27,286 nt of DNA, from contig DLCS01000230.1 in the NCBI GenBank assembly GCA_002480735.1, positions 1-27,286 on the forward strand, in the 5' to 3' direction. The notes under the pieces are model-generated. The model was not told the DNA's origin, ran no database searches, and was given only the letters and a program-made list of their open reading frames with translations. This document shows positions 15,385 through 20,976 of this stretch, piece after piece (the stretch's first letter is position 1; each line of letters starts with the position of its first letter). A program made the position numbers and the translations under genes. The stretch is from Bacillaceae bacterium UBA7792 (GTDB taxonomy: Bacteria; Bacillota; Bacilli; Bacillales; Cytobacillaceae).

Positions 15385-15549
15385 TCATTCCACGTCTTCT
15401 TGTTCGACTCGATTCTTGAAGGCTTCTTGGACGACGATAAATTCCTCATCCCCGATTGCATCTCGAGATTTTTTCTGTACTAAAGCGTCCTCTGGAAATT
15501 TTCCTGGATGCCCTTTCCGCTTATGGTTGAATTCTTTTCCTCTTGCCAC
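15385..15549 (-). CDS. Small 54-aa basic protein of unknown function
   Basis: Starts at GTG (15549), with AAAGGGGTG about 6 nt upstream, and reads MARGKEFNHKRKGHPGKF, then PEDALVQKKSRDAIGDEEF and a C-terminal IVVQEAFKNRVEQEDVE. A basic N-terminal third is followed by an acidic, probably helical remainder; no cysteines and no membrane segment. Composition and codon use are normal for Bacillaceae, whereas the open frame on the other strand is Ser/Phe/Cys-rich and unlike a protein. I do not recognise the family. It lies between the chemoreceptor terminator and the YbjQ-family promoter, on the same strand as both. Confidence 0.65.
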   Translation of the reverse strand: MARGKEFNHKRKGHPGKFPEDALVQKKSRDAIGDEEFIVVQEAFKNRVEQEDVE

Positions 15550-15616
15550 TTTCTACACCCCTTTCTCCCATAGAATACCCGGAAAAAAAGACTTCTATTT
15601 AGATAAGTAGTACAAC

Positions 15617-15653
15617 CAAGAAAGAAACAAGCCAAGGCCATACCCTGGCTTGT
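15617..15653 (-). terminator. Terminator of the chemoreceptor gene
   Basis: Minus strand ACAAGCCAGGG / CCTTGGCTTGT stem (11 bp, one G-U), followed by TTTCTTTCTT. Confidence 0.8.
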
Positions 15654-15656
15654 AGA

Positions 15657-17132
15657 TTAGCTATTCTTAATTTTTTCTGCGGCAGTTGCGGTTTCTGCCA
15701 CATATTGGGCAATTTTATGATTGTCGCTGTTAAGGGTTTCGATGGTTGCATCCATCTCCTCTAATCCAGCTGTGGCTTCCTGAATGACGGCAGCTAGCTC
15801 CTTTGTGGCTGTTTCTGCAACGACAGCTTGAGACTTTACATCATTCACAGTATGGCTAAATTCGTTGAAGCTTATATGGAGATGATCTAAAGATGCACCT
15901 ACCTCTTGGAAAAGGTTTGAAACCTCGCTGACCGCTACAAGGCTATTCTTAAATTTACCACTGCTTTCATGCATTTGTGCAAAAGCGGATGAATTGGCTG
16001 TATTTACTTCAGTTAAATTTTCGGTAATTTGGACAGCTGTTTGTCTTGTTAATTCGGCAAGCTTGCGGATTTCCTCCGCCACGACTGAGAATCCTCTCCC
16101 AGCATCCCCGGCCCTTGCTGCTTCGATCGATGCGTTAAGGGCCAGCAGATTCGTTTGTTCGGTAATACTTTGGATATTTACGATAAAACCATTGGTTTCC
16201 TCAATTTTTCTTGTTAAATCAGCAAAGATAGAGCTTAATTCCTTAATTGAATCAGATAATTCCTCCATATCTGAATGCAAATCAGCGACCTTTGTTAATC
16301 CATTGTTAGAAGCGGTAGTAGCAGCTGTTACATCATTCGATAACTCAGAGGAAACTTGGCTCATCTCGTCCATCATTGATTTTGTCGCCTCAGCAGTTTC
16401 GGCAATTTGATTAATTTGTTCTGTTTGGATTAGACTGCCGGTGGAAATCTCGGAAACAGCCACCTTCATTTCAGTCTGAGCAACCAAATGATTCTGAATC
16501 TCTTGATTAATTTTATTCAGGCTGTCGGTTATTACTGAAATTTCATCTTGAAGAAACTGACTATGTGCTTCCTTTTTATGTTGTTCCGCTTCAGAATCAG
16601 CTAGGAATCCTTCAATTGTCCTGAATTGATTTCGGTTAAGTCGAATCAGAACAAACAACACGATTCCCATTAAGACATACATCAAAATAGAAGCAGAAAA
16701 AATATCCCTTAGCAGCTTTTCTGTTTCAGCTGCATAGTGGGTGTTGATTATGAGATTCATAAAACCGAAGCAATAGCCAATCAAGAATAACCTTTGATCA
16801 AAGTGAATGGAGGCGATAACCGTCAGGAATAGGATGACCAAAAAAATCTGACTTCCTCCACCGTAAAGGATGATATTCAAACAGTTAAGGGAAAAAATCA
16901 TGATGATAGAGAAGTAGGGGAATAGACGCTCTTTTTTTAACCAGAGCTGGAAAATAAGATACAGCCCAACAAAAATGATAAGTTCACTTGCATACAAAGT
17001 TACTTTTCCCCAAGAATCCGACTTCAAAGCTGTGAAAATCGTCGTACAGATAAGGGCTACAGAAAAAGTAGATAGCATTAAATTGTTTTTCTTTATGATA
17101 TCCCTTCTTCTGAGATTCTTAATCGATTCCAA
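15657..17132 (-). CDS. Methyl-accepting chemotaxis protein with a multi-pass membrane sensor
   Basis: About 491 residues. The first 180 form five or six hydrophobic segments with no extracellular domain of useful size, so it probably senses a membrane or membrane-permeant signal. A coiled-coil methylation region and the hairpin tip [35 protein letters not shown] identify an MCP that couples to CheW and CheA. There is no clear HAMP domain. Start is uncertain: ATG 17141 abuts GGAG with no spacing, TTG 17132 lies 9 nt after it and is preferred, TTG 17147 has no site. Divergent from motAB, 311-320 bp away. Confidence 0.9.
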   Translation of the reverse strand: MESIKNLRRRDIIKKNNLMLSTFSVALICTTIFTALKSDSWGKVTLYASELIIFVGLYLIFQLWLKKERLFPYFSIIMIFSLNCLNIILYGGGSQIFLVILFLTVIASIHFDQRLFLIGYCFGFMNLIINTHYAAETEKLLRDIFSASILMYVLMGIVLFVLIRLNRNQFRTIEGFLADSEAEQHKKEAHSQFLQDEISVITDSLNKINQEIQNHLVAQTEMKVAVSEISTGSLIQTEQINQIAETAEATKSMMDEMSQVSSELSNDVTAATTASNNGLTKVADLHSDMEELSDSIKELSSIFADLTRKIEETNGFIVNIQSITEQTNLLALNASIEAARAGDAGRGFSVVAEEIRKLAELTRQTAVQITENLTEVNTANSSAFAQMHESSGKFKNSLVAVSEVSNLFQEVGASLDHLHISFNEFSHTVNDVKSQAVVAETATKELAAVIQEATAGLEEMDATIETLNSDNHKIAQYVAETATAAEKIKNS

Positions 17133-17147
17133 AACAATCATCTCCAA

Positions 17148-17458
17148 ATTTGTATTTATATCTATATAATAATTTAACGGATAATATAAATGAACGAATA
17201 TTCACGAATAATGACCTTGGGACAAAAAAAGTGACTCTTGGTCAATCATTTGTTGTCTGAAAACAAAGGATGACATTATCTAATACCCAGTCTGATGATT
17301 TTCTTAAAAACTACTATTCTATTGCTAAAAATATAACGAATAATGTCGAATAAAATGGTATAATGGTTACTATAAAAATAGGATATTTATATGTTTTTTA
17401 CAATATCAATATAGCGAAAATGGGTAATTAGTCATGGTAAGGGATAGGTGGGTATTAA
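17148..17458. other. 311-bp AT-rich divergent control region between chemoreceptor gene and motA
   Basis: No gene seen. ACGAATA occurs at 17194-17200, 17204-17210 and 17336-17342; the first two copies are spaced exactly 10 bp. A motA promoter and a Spo0A-box-like TGTCGAA lie at 17344-17364. I find no convincing sigma-D promoter on either strand. Confidence 0.6.
17344..17364 (+). promoter_or_regulatory. Extended -10 promoter of motA with embedded Spo0A-box-like site
   Basis: TGGTATAAT (17356-17364) is a TGn-TATAAT extended -10. TGTCGAA (17344-17350), identical to the 0A-box core, lies in the space between -35 and -10, where a bound regulator would block polymerase. Promoter plausible, regulator assignment speculative. 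Confidence 0.4.
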
Positions 17459-18256
17459 ATGGATAAAACGTCGTTAATTGGAGTTATTTTGGCGCTTATT
17501 GGTGTCTTCGTGGGGATGGTTTTAAAAGGGGTGGATCTCGTTGCTCTTGCGAACCCGGCTGCGATTCTCATTATCCTCGTAGGAACAATGGGTGCGGTAA
17601 CAATCGCATTTCCAACCAGTGAAATTAAGAAGGTTCCTAAATTGTTTGGCATCCTATTTAAAGAAAAGCAATTAATGAACCCTGTCGATCTAATAAAAAT
17701 GTTCTCTGAGTGGGCGCAGTTAGCTCGTAAGGAGGGGCTGCTCGCGCTTGAAGCGAAGACAAATGAAGTGGATGATGAATTCTTAAAAAATGGATTATCA
17801 CTAGCGGTGGATGGGCAAAGTGCCGATTATATTCGCGATGTATTATCCGAAGAAATCGAGGGTATGGAGGAGAGGCATCAAGCAGGTGCCTTGATTTTCA
17901 CCCAGGCAGGAACATACGCTCCGACGCTAGGGGTTCTTGGGGCGGTTGTCGGTTTGATTGCGGCTTTGAAGGATATGAGTGATATTGATGCCCTTGGTCA
18001 TGCCATTAGTGCTGCCTTTGTCGCAACATTGCTGGGGATTTTCACAGGTTATGTTCTATGGCATCCATTCGCAAACAAGCTAAAGAGAAAATCACATAAA
18101 GAAGCTAAACTGAAATATATGATGATTGAAGGGGTGTTATCAATCCTTGAGGGAGAGGCTCCAAGAATCATTGAACAGAAGCTGGCTTCCTACTTACCGG
18201 CATCAGACAGGAAGAAGTTTTTGAATGAAATTGGTGGTGAGAAGAAGGATGAGTAA
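17459..18256 (+). CDS. motA: Flagellar motor stator protein MotA
   Basis: 265 residues. MDKTSLIG, LANPAAILIILVGTMGAVTIAFPTSEIKKVPKLF, and IFTQAGTYAPTLGVLGAVVGLIAAL match MotA closely, including the conserved prolines and the cytoplasmic loop FSEWAQLARKEGLLALE with charged residues that contact FliG. Four membrane helices, with the long loop between the second and third. It resembles H+-type B. subtilis MotA, not Na+-type MotP. ATG at 17459 follows AGGTGGG. The 3' end overlaps motB by 8 bp, so the pair is translationally coupled. With MotB it forms the proton channel that drives flagellar rotation. Confidence 0.95.
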   Translation: MDKTSLIGVILALIGVFVGMVLKGVDLVALANPAAILIILVGTMGAVTIAFPTSEIKKVPKLFGILFKEKQLMNPVDLIKMFSEWAQLARKEGLLALEAKTNEVDDEFLKNGLSLAVDGQSADYIRDVLSEEIEGMEERHQAGALIFTQAGTYAPTLGVLGAVVGLIAALKDMSDIDALGHAISAAFVATLLGIFTGYVLWHPFANKLKRKSHKEAKLKYMMIEGVLSILEGEAPRIIEQKLASYLPASDRKKFLNEIGGEKKDE

Positions 18257-19013
18257 ACGGAAAAAGAGGGCTCATCACGAGGACCATGTCGATGAATCCT
18301 GGCTTATTCCTTATGCCGATATTCTCACATTGCTGTTAGCTTTATTTATCGTTTTGTTCTCCATGAGCTCTATTGATGCGAGAAAGTTTAATGCGATGTC
18401 ACAGGCTTTTAACCAAGCCCTTTCGAGTGGTACAGGGATTTTTGAATATCCAAGTCCCGTGCCTACAGATGAGGCAAATAACCTGGATGATGCGAAGGGA
18501 AAAGAGAAGGTAGAGCAAAGTCAAGAGGTAAAAGAAAAGATTGAAAAGCTGGAGCTTGAAAATATTCAAAAAAAGGTCAATACATATATTGAGGATAAAG
18601 CTCTAACAGAAAAGCTCTCTACATCTTTGACAGATGAAGGACTCCTGCTAACCATACGTGACAATGTTTTATTCCCCTCTGGAAGTGCGGATGTGAGACA
18701 GGAGGATATTAAGACGGCAAATGAGATTTCGGAGCTTCTTGTCATGAATCCACCGAGAAATATTATTATAAGCGGGCATACAGATAATGTGCCAATTAGG
18801 AACCCGCAATTTGAATCTAATTGGGAGCTTAGTGTCATGAGGGCCATTAATTTTATGAAAATTATCTTAAATAATAATCATAAGCTAGACCCAGCTTTAT
18901 TTAGTGCAAAGGGTTATGGGGAGTTCCAACCTGTTGCAAGCAATGATACAGCAGAAGGAAAAGCAAAAAACCGGCGCGTAGAAATTCTTATTTTGCCAAT
19001 CACAGCTGAATAG
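18249..19013 (+). CDS. motB: Flagellar motor stator protein MotB
   Basis: 254 residues from the ATG at 18249, giving MSKRKKRAHHEDHVDESW. A single TM helix follows with the proton-binding Asp24 in PYADILTLLLALFIVLF. A plug/linker region of charged residues (about 70-115) precedes the OmpA-like peptidoglycan-binding domain: NIIISGHTDNVPIRN, SNWELSVMRAINFMK and AKGYGEFQPVASNDTAEGKAKNRRVEILI. All family landmarks are present. It anchors the stator to the wall and completes the MotA channel. A strong terminator closes the operon. Confidence 0.95.
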   Translation: MSKRKKRAHHEDHVDESWLIPYADILTLLLALFIVLFSMSSIDARKFNAMSQAFNQALSSGTGIFEYPSPVPTDEANNLDDAKGKEKVEQSQEVKEKIEKLELENIQKKVNTYIEDKALTEKLSTSLTDEGLLLTIRDNVLFPSGSADVRQEDIKTANEISELLVMNPPRNIIISGHTDNVPIRNPQFESNWELSVMRAINFMKIILNNNHKLDPALFSAKGYGEFQPVASNDTAEGKAKNRRVEILILPITAE

Positions 19014-19029
19014 ACCTTAGAAAAATAGT

Positions 19030-19055
19030 GGAGAGGGAAAAACCCTCTCCTTTTT
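19030..19055 (+). terminator. Terminator of motAB
   Basis: GGAGAGGG / CCCTCTCC with an AAAAA loop and five T. Confidence 0.9.
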
Positions 19056-19066
19056 ATGTGGATCTT

Positions 19067-19080
19067 TGAAACCGTTTTCA
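19067..19080. promoter_or_regulatory. cre-like palindrome downstream of motB
   Basis: TGAAACCGTTTTCA satisfies the CcpA consensus TGWAANCGNTNWCA at every position. It lies between the motAB terminator and the stop codon of the convergent 39-aa gene, an odd place for an operator; a roadblock or chance match are both possible. Confidence 0.35.
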
Positions 19081-19085
19081 TTTTT

Positions 19086-19205
19086 CTATTTGTTACTTTC
19101 CTCTTGCTGAATAGGTACTGGTTTACACATACGATCGACTACATATCCGAGGGCTACCATTGAAACAATCGGAATAGCGAAATTTAGAACATGGAAAAAA
19201 TTCAT
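19086..19205 (-). CDS. 39-aa predicted single-pass membrane microprotein
   Basis: ATG at 19205 with AAAGGTGG 8 nt upstream. The protein is MNFFHVLNFAIPIVSMVALG followed by YVVDRMCKPVPIQQEESNK: one hydrophobic helix at about residues 7-23, then a short polar tail with one cysteine. A 17-bp AT palindrome (19218-19234) abuts the ribosome binding site. I do not recognise the family. The good ribosome binding site, sensible membrane topology and position in an otherwise empty convergent gap support a real gene, but at this length homology would be needed. Confidence 0.5.
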   Translation of the reverse strand: MNFFHVLNFAIPIVSMVALGYVVDRMCKPVPIQQEESNK

Positions 19206-19405
19206 CTCATTACCACCTTTTATATAATATAAAACTTTGTTATAGGTATTATATTACTTTTCCGACTATTTAGACAGATGTTTTTCATAAAATGTTCACA
19301 ATTGTTTGTTGACAAATTTGGCAACACCTCAAAACTTCCTAGTACAAGTCTACTAGAGACCCCATTCAAAATTTCCATACATATTTTTGTTAGGACAATA
19401 ATAAG

Positions 19406-19510
19406 ATGAATCAACCTAAGAAATTTGCTAGAAAGGAGCGAAATAACAAGAAAACGTTCTTTAAAACGAAAATAATGCTTGATTTACTGATCACCCATGT
19501 ACTAAAATAG
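19406..19510 (+). CDS. Doubtful 34-aa basic reading frame
   Basis: ATG at 19406 encodes MNQPKKFARKERNNKKTFFK and TKIMLDLLITHVLK. The N-terminal half is very basic, the C-terminal half hydrophobic. A weak AGGA lies 10 nt upstream. The only support is a plausible composition; it overlaps one SinR-box-like site. Confidence 0.22.
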   Translation: MNQPKKFARKERNNKKTFFKTKIMLDLLITHVLK

Positions 19511-19532
19511 GAATATATTCTTATTAGAGAAC
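19456..19532. promoter_or_regulatory. Pair of SinR-box-like heptamers upstream of the zinc-ribbon gene
   Basis: GTTCTTT at 19456-19462 (plus) and GTTCTCT at 19532-19526 (minus) both match the B. subtilis SinR operator GTTCTYT. They face each other 54-130 bp before the gene at 19586. The heptamer is short and recurs by chance, but two in opposed orientation near a sinIR locus deserve notice. Confidence 0.35.
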
Positions 19533-19585
19533 AAAAAGGGTCTTTTAAAAGAATTTGTGAGAAAATTAGAATAGGATGGGTGGGA

Positions 19586-19771
19586 ATGTATCAGAAAAAT
19601 TGTGAGATATGCAATCGAGCATCATATAGTAGTAGCGAGATAGGCAAATGGATTTGCCCGATTTGTGGAAATGATTTGACCAATCAACCATTCTTCGATG
19701 CGATGACATTCGAACGGATACATATTAAGACAGTACCTCTTCATCGAAAGCTAAAAAAATACCAAAAATGA
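19586..19771 (+). CDS. Small zinc-ribbon protein
   Basis: 61 residues from the ATG at 19586, about 9 nt after AGGA; an in-frame GTG two codons earlier is less likely. Two CxxC knuckles, Cys6-Cys9 (CEIC) and Cys24-Cys27 (CPIC), separated by 14 residues with an aromatic-rich stretch, form a rubredoxin-like or zinc-ribbon metal site. The C-terminus is basic (HRKLKKYQK). No DNA-binding domain is visible beyond this, and I do not recognise the family. Position just before the sinI control region and behind possible SinR boxes suggests a link to that regulon, but this is inference. Confidence 0.65.
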   Translation: MYQKNCEICNRASYSSSEIGKWICPICGNDLTNQPFFDAMTFERIHIKTVPLHRKLKKYQK

Positions 19772-20011
19772 CTTAAGTCCTGCAAACTAGGAAAACACAA
19801 TATAAGCTCTTCGACAACATTTATTAAAAAGACATATTTTATTCTTGTTTTCAAAATAAAGAAAGATATTAGGTAAATTATTTTAAAAGCGATGTCATCT
19901 TTTGTCTAAATTTGTTAGAAAAGAATATTTAAAATATTCACTTAAATGACAAATAATAACACTTTTATTAAGAAAAGCAAAGTAGACTAAAAATAACATA
20001 AAAAAACTATA
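19772..20011. promoter_or_regulatory. Upstream control region of riboswitch-sinI with Spo0A-box-like sites
   Basis: 240 bp, very AT-rich, no gene. TGTCGAA (minus, 19816-19810) is the exact 0A-box core, TTTGTCTAA (plus, 19901-19909) is 8 of 9 to TTTGTCRAA, and TTTGTCA (minus, 19953-19947) is a weaker match. GAATATT-TAA-AATATTC (19923-19939) is a perfect palindrome. The -10 cannot be fixed; TAACAT (19994-19999) would start RNA just before the aptamer. In B. subtilis sinI is Spo0A-activated. Confidence 0.45.
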
Positions 20012-20107
20012 GATCGCCAAAAAGGCAAACCTATTGAAAAATAGGGGCGCAAAGTCTCAGGTCTAAGGTGGGGCACAACTAGGACGGCTGGACTGCTGAA
20101 ATCGATC
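20012..20107 (+). promoter_or_regulatory. Cyclic di-GMP-I (GEMM-I) riboswitch aptamer
   Basis: All elements of the class are present. P1: GATCG (20012-20016) with CGATC (20103-20107). P2: CCTATT / AATAGG capped by a GAAA tetraloop (20030-20045), preceded by GGCAAA and followed by GCGCAAAG, the conserved flanks. P3: AGTC/GACT, CAG/CTG and GTC/GAC (20053-20063 with 20083-20094) with the tetraloop-receptor residues TAAGG and TAGG. It ends 18 nt before the start codon of the SinI-like gene, with no terminator between, so control is probably at translation. Identified by eye against the Vc2 aptamer. Confidence 0.93.
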
Positions 20108-20125
20108 CGACATATAGGGGGAACT

Positions 20126-20269
20126 ATGGTGATTGAAGCAAAGGGATGTGTAGAGGGGTTAGATACGGAATGGGTGAAATTAATCTTGGAGGCAAAGAGG
20201 TTGGGAATTAGCAAGGAAGAAATAAGAGAATTTTTGAATTCTAATTCATACAAGCAAGCTAGTTCTTAA
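20126..20269 (+). CDS. sinI: SinI-like antirepressor of SinR, 47 aa
   Basis: ATG at 20126 preceded by AGGGGGA. The protein has a short N-terminus (MVIEAKGCVEG), then LDTEWVKLILEAKRLGISKE and EIREFLNSNS, which is the SinI/SinR dimerisation domain: B. subtilis SinI has LDQEWVELMVEAKEANISPEEIRKYL. No DNA-binding domain, as expected of an antirepressor that splits SinR tetramers by forming a SinI-SinR heterodimer. The sinR gene found 63 bp away has the same motif in its C-terminus. Expression should depend on the c-di-GMP aptamer in its leader. It ends in a polar KQASS tail, shorter than B. subtilis SinI (57 aa). Confidence 0.88.
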   Translation: MVIEAKGCVEGLDTEWVKLILEAKRLGISKEEIREFLNSNSYKQASS

Positions 20270-20304
20270 AATTGGATCAACACTATTTTTTATATAAGCA
20301 GAAA

Positions 20305-20341
20305 AAATAACCTGTTCAAACTTGGAACAGGTTATTTGTTT
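20305..20341. terminator. Bidirectional terminator shared by sinI and sinR
   Basis: Perfect 13-bp stem AAATAACCTGTTC / GAACAGGTTATTT with a 7-nt loop, A-rich on the left and T-rich on the right, so it can end transcription from both convergent genes. It overlaps the sinR stop. Confidence 0.88.
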
Positions 20342-20655
20342 TGGTTTATTCTCCATTTGTTGAATTCAAGATACTCCCGGAACTGTTCTTTAGATACTCC
20401 TGAGTCCATTGCTTCCTTTACGATCTTGATCCATTCTGAATCAAGCTCCTCGTCACTCAAGTGTTCGTGGATAAGGTAATCTACTGGTACATGGAGTACA
20501 CCCGCAATTTTTTCGAGAAATTGTATGGACGGGTTACTTTGTAGATTTCTTTCTAAAGAACTCAAATAAGATTTAGCTACACCTGCTTGCTCAGCGAGTT
20601 CAGAGAGAGACATCTTTCTTTCTAAGCGGAGTTTCTTAACGCGATCACCAATCAT
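20332..20655 (-). CDS. sinR: Biofilm master regulator SinR (XRE family repressor)
   Basis: 107 residues from the ATG at 20655, which gives MIGDRVKKLRLERKMSLSEL; the GTG at 20664 adds three residues without family support. XRE helix-turn-helix at about 5-62, with SLSELAEQAGVAKSYLSSLERN and NPSIQFLEKIAGVL almost as in B. subtilis SinR (111 aa). The C-terminal LDSEWIKIVKEAMDSGVSKEQFREYLEF is the tetramerisation helix pair that SinI displaces. SinR represses matrix operons and is a hub of the motile-sessile switch. It is convergent with sinI; in B. subtilis the two are tandem. SlrR would be a longer paralogue, but the length and motif favour SinR. Confidence 0.93.
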   Translation of the reverse strand: MIGDRVKKLRLERKMSLSELAEQAGVAKSYLSSLERNLQSNPSIQFLEKIAGVLHVPVDYLIHEHLSDEELDSEWIKIVKEAMDSGVSKEQFREYLEFNKWRINQNK

Positions 20656-20689
20656 CCAAGCCACACATCCTATCAGTATCTATAGTTCT

Positions 20690-20698
20690 ATCATAGCA
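20690..20698 (-). promoter_or_regulatory. Extended -10 promoter of sinR
   Basis: Minus strand TGCTATGAT (20698-20690), a TGn-TATGAT extended -10, about 35 bp before the start. No clear -35. Confidence 0.45.
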
Positions 20699-20724
20699 AA
20701 ATATAGAGGGTAGTTCCATATTTA

Positions 20725-20736
20725 GAACGGACGTTC
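20725..20736. promoter_or_regulatory. LexA/DinR-box core between sinR and map
   Basis: GAACGGACGTTC matches the invariant core GAAC-N4-GTTC of the Bacillus SOS box and the inner positions of CGAACRNRYGTTYC; only the outer C on both sides is replaced by A. It lies about 30 bp upstream of the sinR -10 and about 175 bp upstream of the map promoter. SinR itself or another repressor could bind the AGAAC/GTTC arms instead. Confidence 0.4.
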
Positions 20737-20908
20737 AATATCAATTTCATATTTTATCACACTTGATAACTATTTAATAAGGGTCTTTTCTAAAATTGTG
20801 ACGATTGTATGTAAAAAAATAAAAAATATGGCAAAAAGCCTAGTACCGACCCCATGTCCAAAGAAATAAAATTAACTATGTAGTCAAAGTCCTTAGGAAG
20901 AAATTATT

Positions 20909-20936
20909 TTGATTGTCCATCGAAAAGTATTACAAT
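20909..20936 (+). promoter_or_regulatory. Sigma-A-like promoter of map
   Basis: -35 TTGATT (20909-20914), 16-bp spacer, -10 TACAAT (20931-20936). Leader about 34 nt. Confidence 0.5.
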
Positions 20937-20976
20937 TGATAGAGTACAATGGTATTTGGCTGAAGGAGGCATAGGA

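Larger units (their letters stand above)
19206..19585. other. 380-bp AT-rich region with possible SinR boxes and one tiny reading frame
   Basis: Contains the 19218-19234 palindrome, an 18-bp inverted repeat CTAGTA-N6-TACTAG (19340-19357), a possible 34-aa frame, and two SinR-box-like heptamers, listed separately. No other gene seen. Confidence 0.5.
20656..20976. other. 321-bp AT-rich divergent region between sinR and map
   Basis: No gene seen. It holds the sinR promoter, a LexA-core palindrome and the map promoter, each listed separately. Confidence 0.6.

Noticed and set aside
15374..15610. 78-aa plus-strand frame with a perfect AAGGAGG before a TTG
   Set aside because: It is antisense to the better-supported 54-aa gene, has a Ser/Phe/Cys-rich shadow composition, and its ribosome binding site is the spacer of an ECF promoter on the other strand.
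17459..19013. MotPS (sodium-type stator) instead of MotAB
   Set aside because: The MotA opening and the MotB membrane segment match the proton-type B. subtilis MotA/MotB much more closely than MotP/MotS.
19220..19414. 64-aa minus-strand frame
   Set aside because: No ribosome binding site, covers palindromes and AT-rich intergenic DNA, and no recognisable protein features.
19987..20253. 88-aa minus-strand frame over the riboswitch
   Set aside because: It is antisense to a fully formed c-di-GMP aptamer and to sinI; no ribosome binding site or family similarity.
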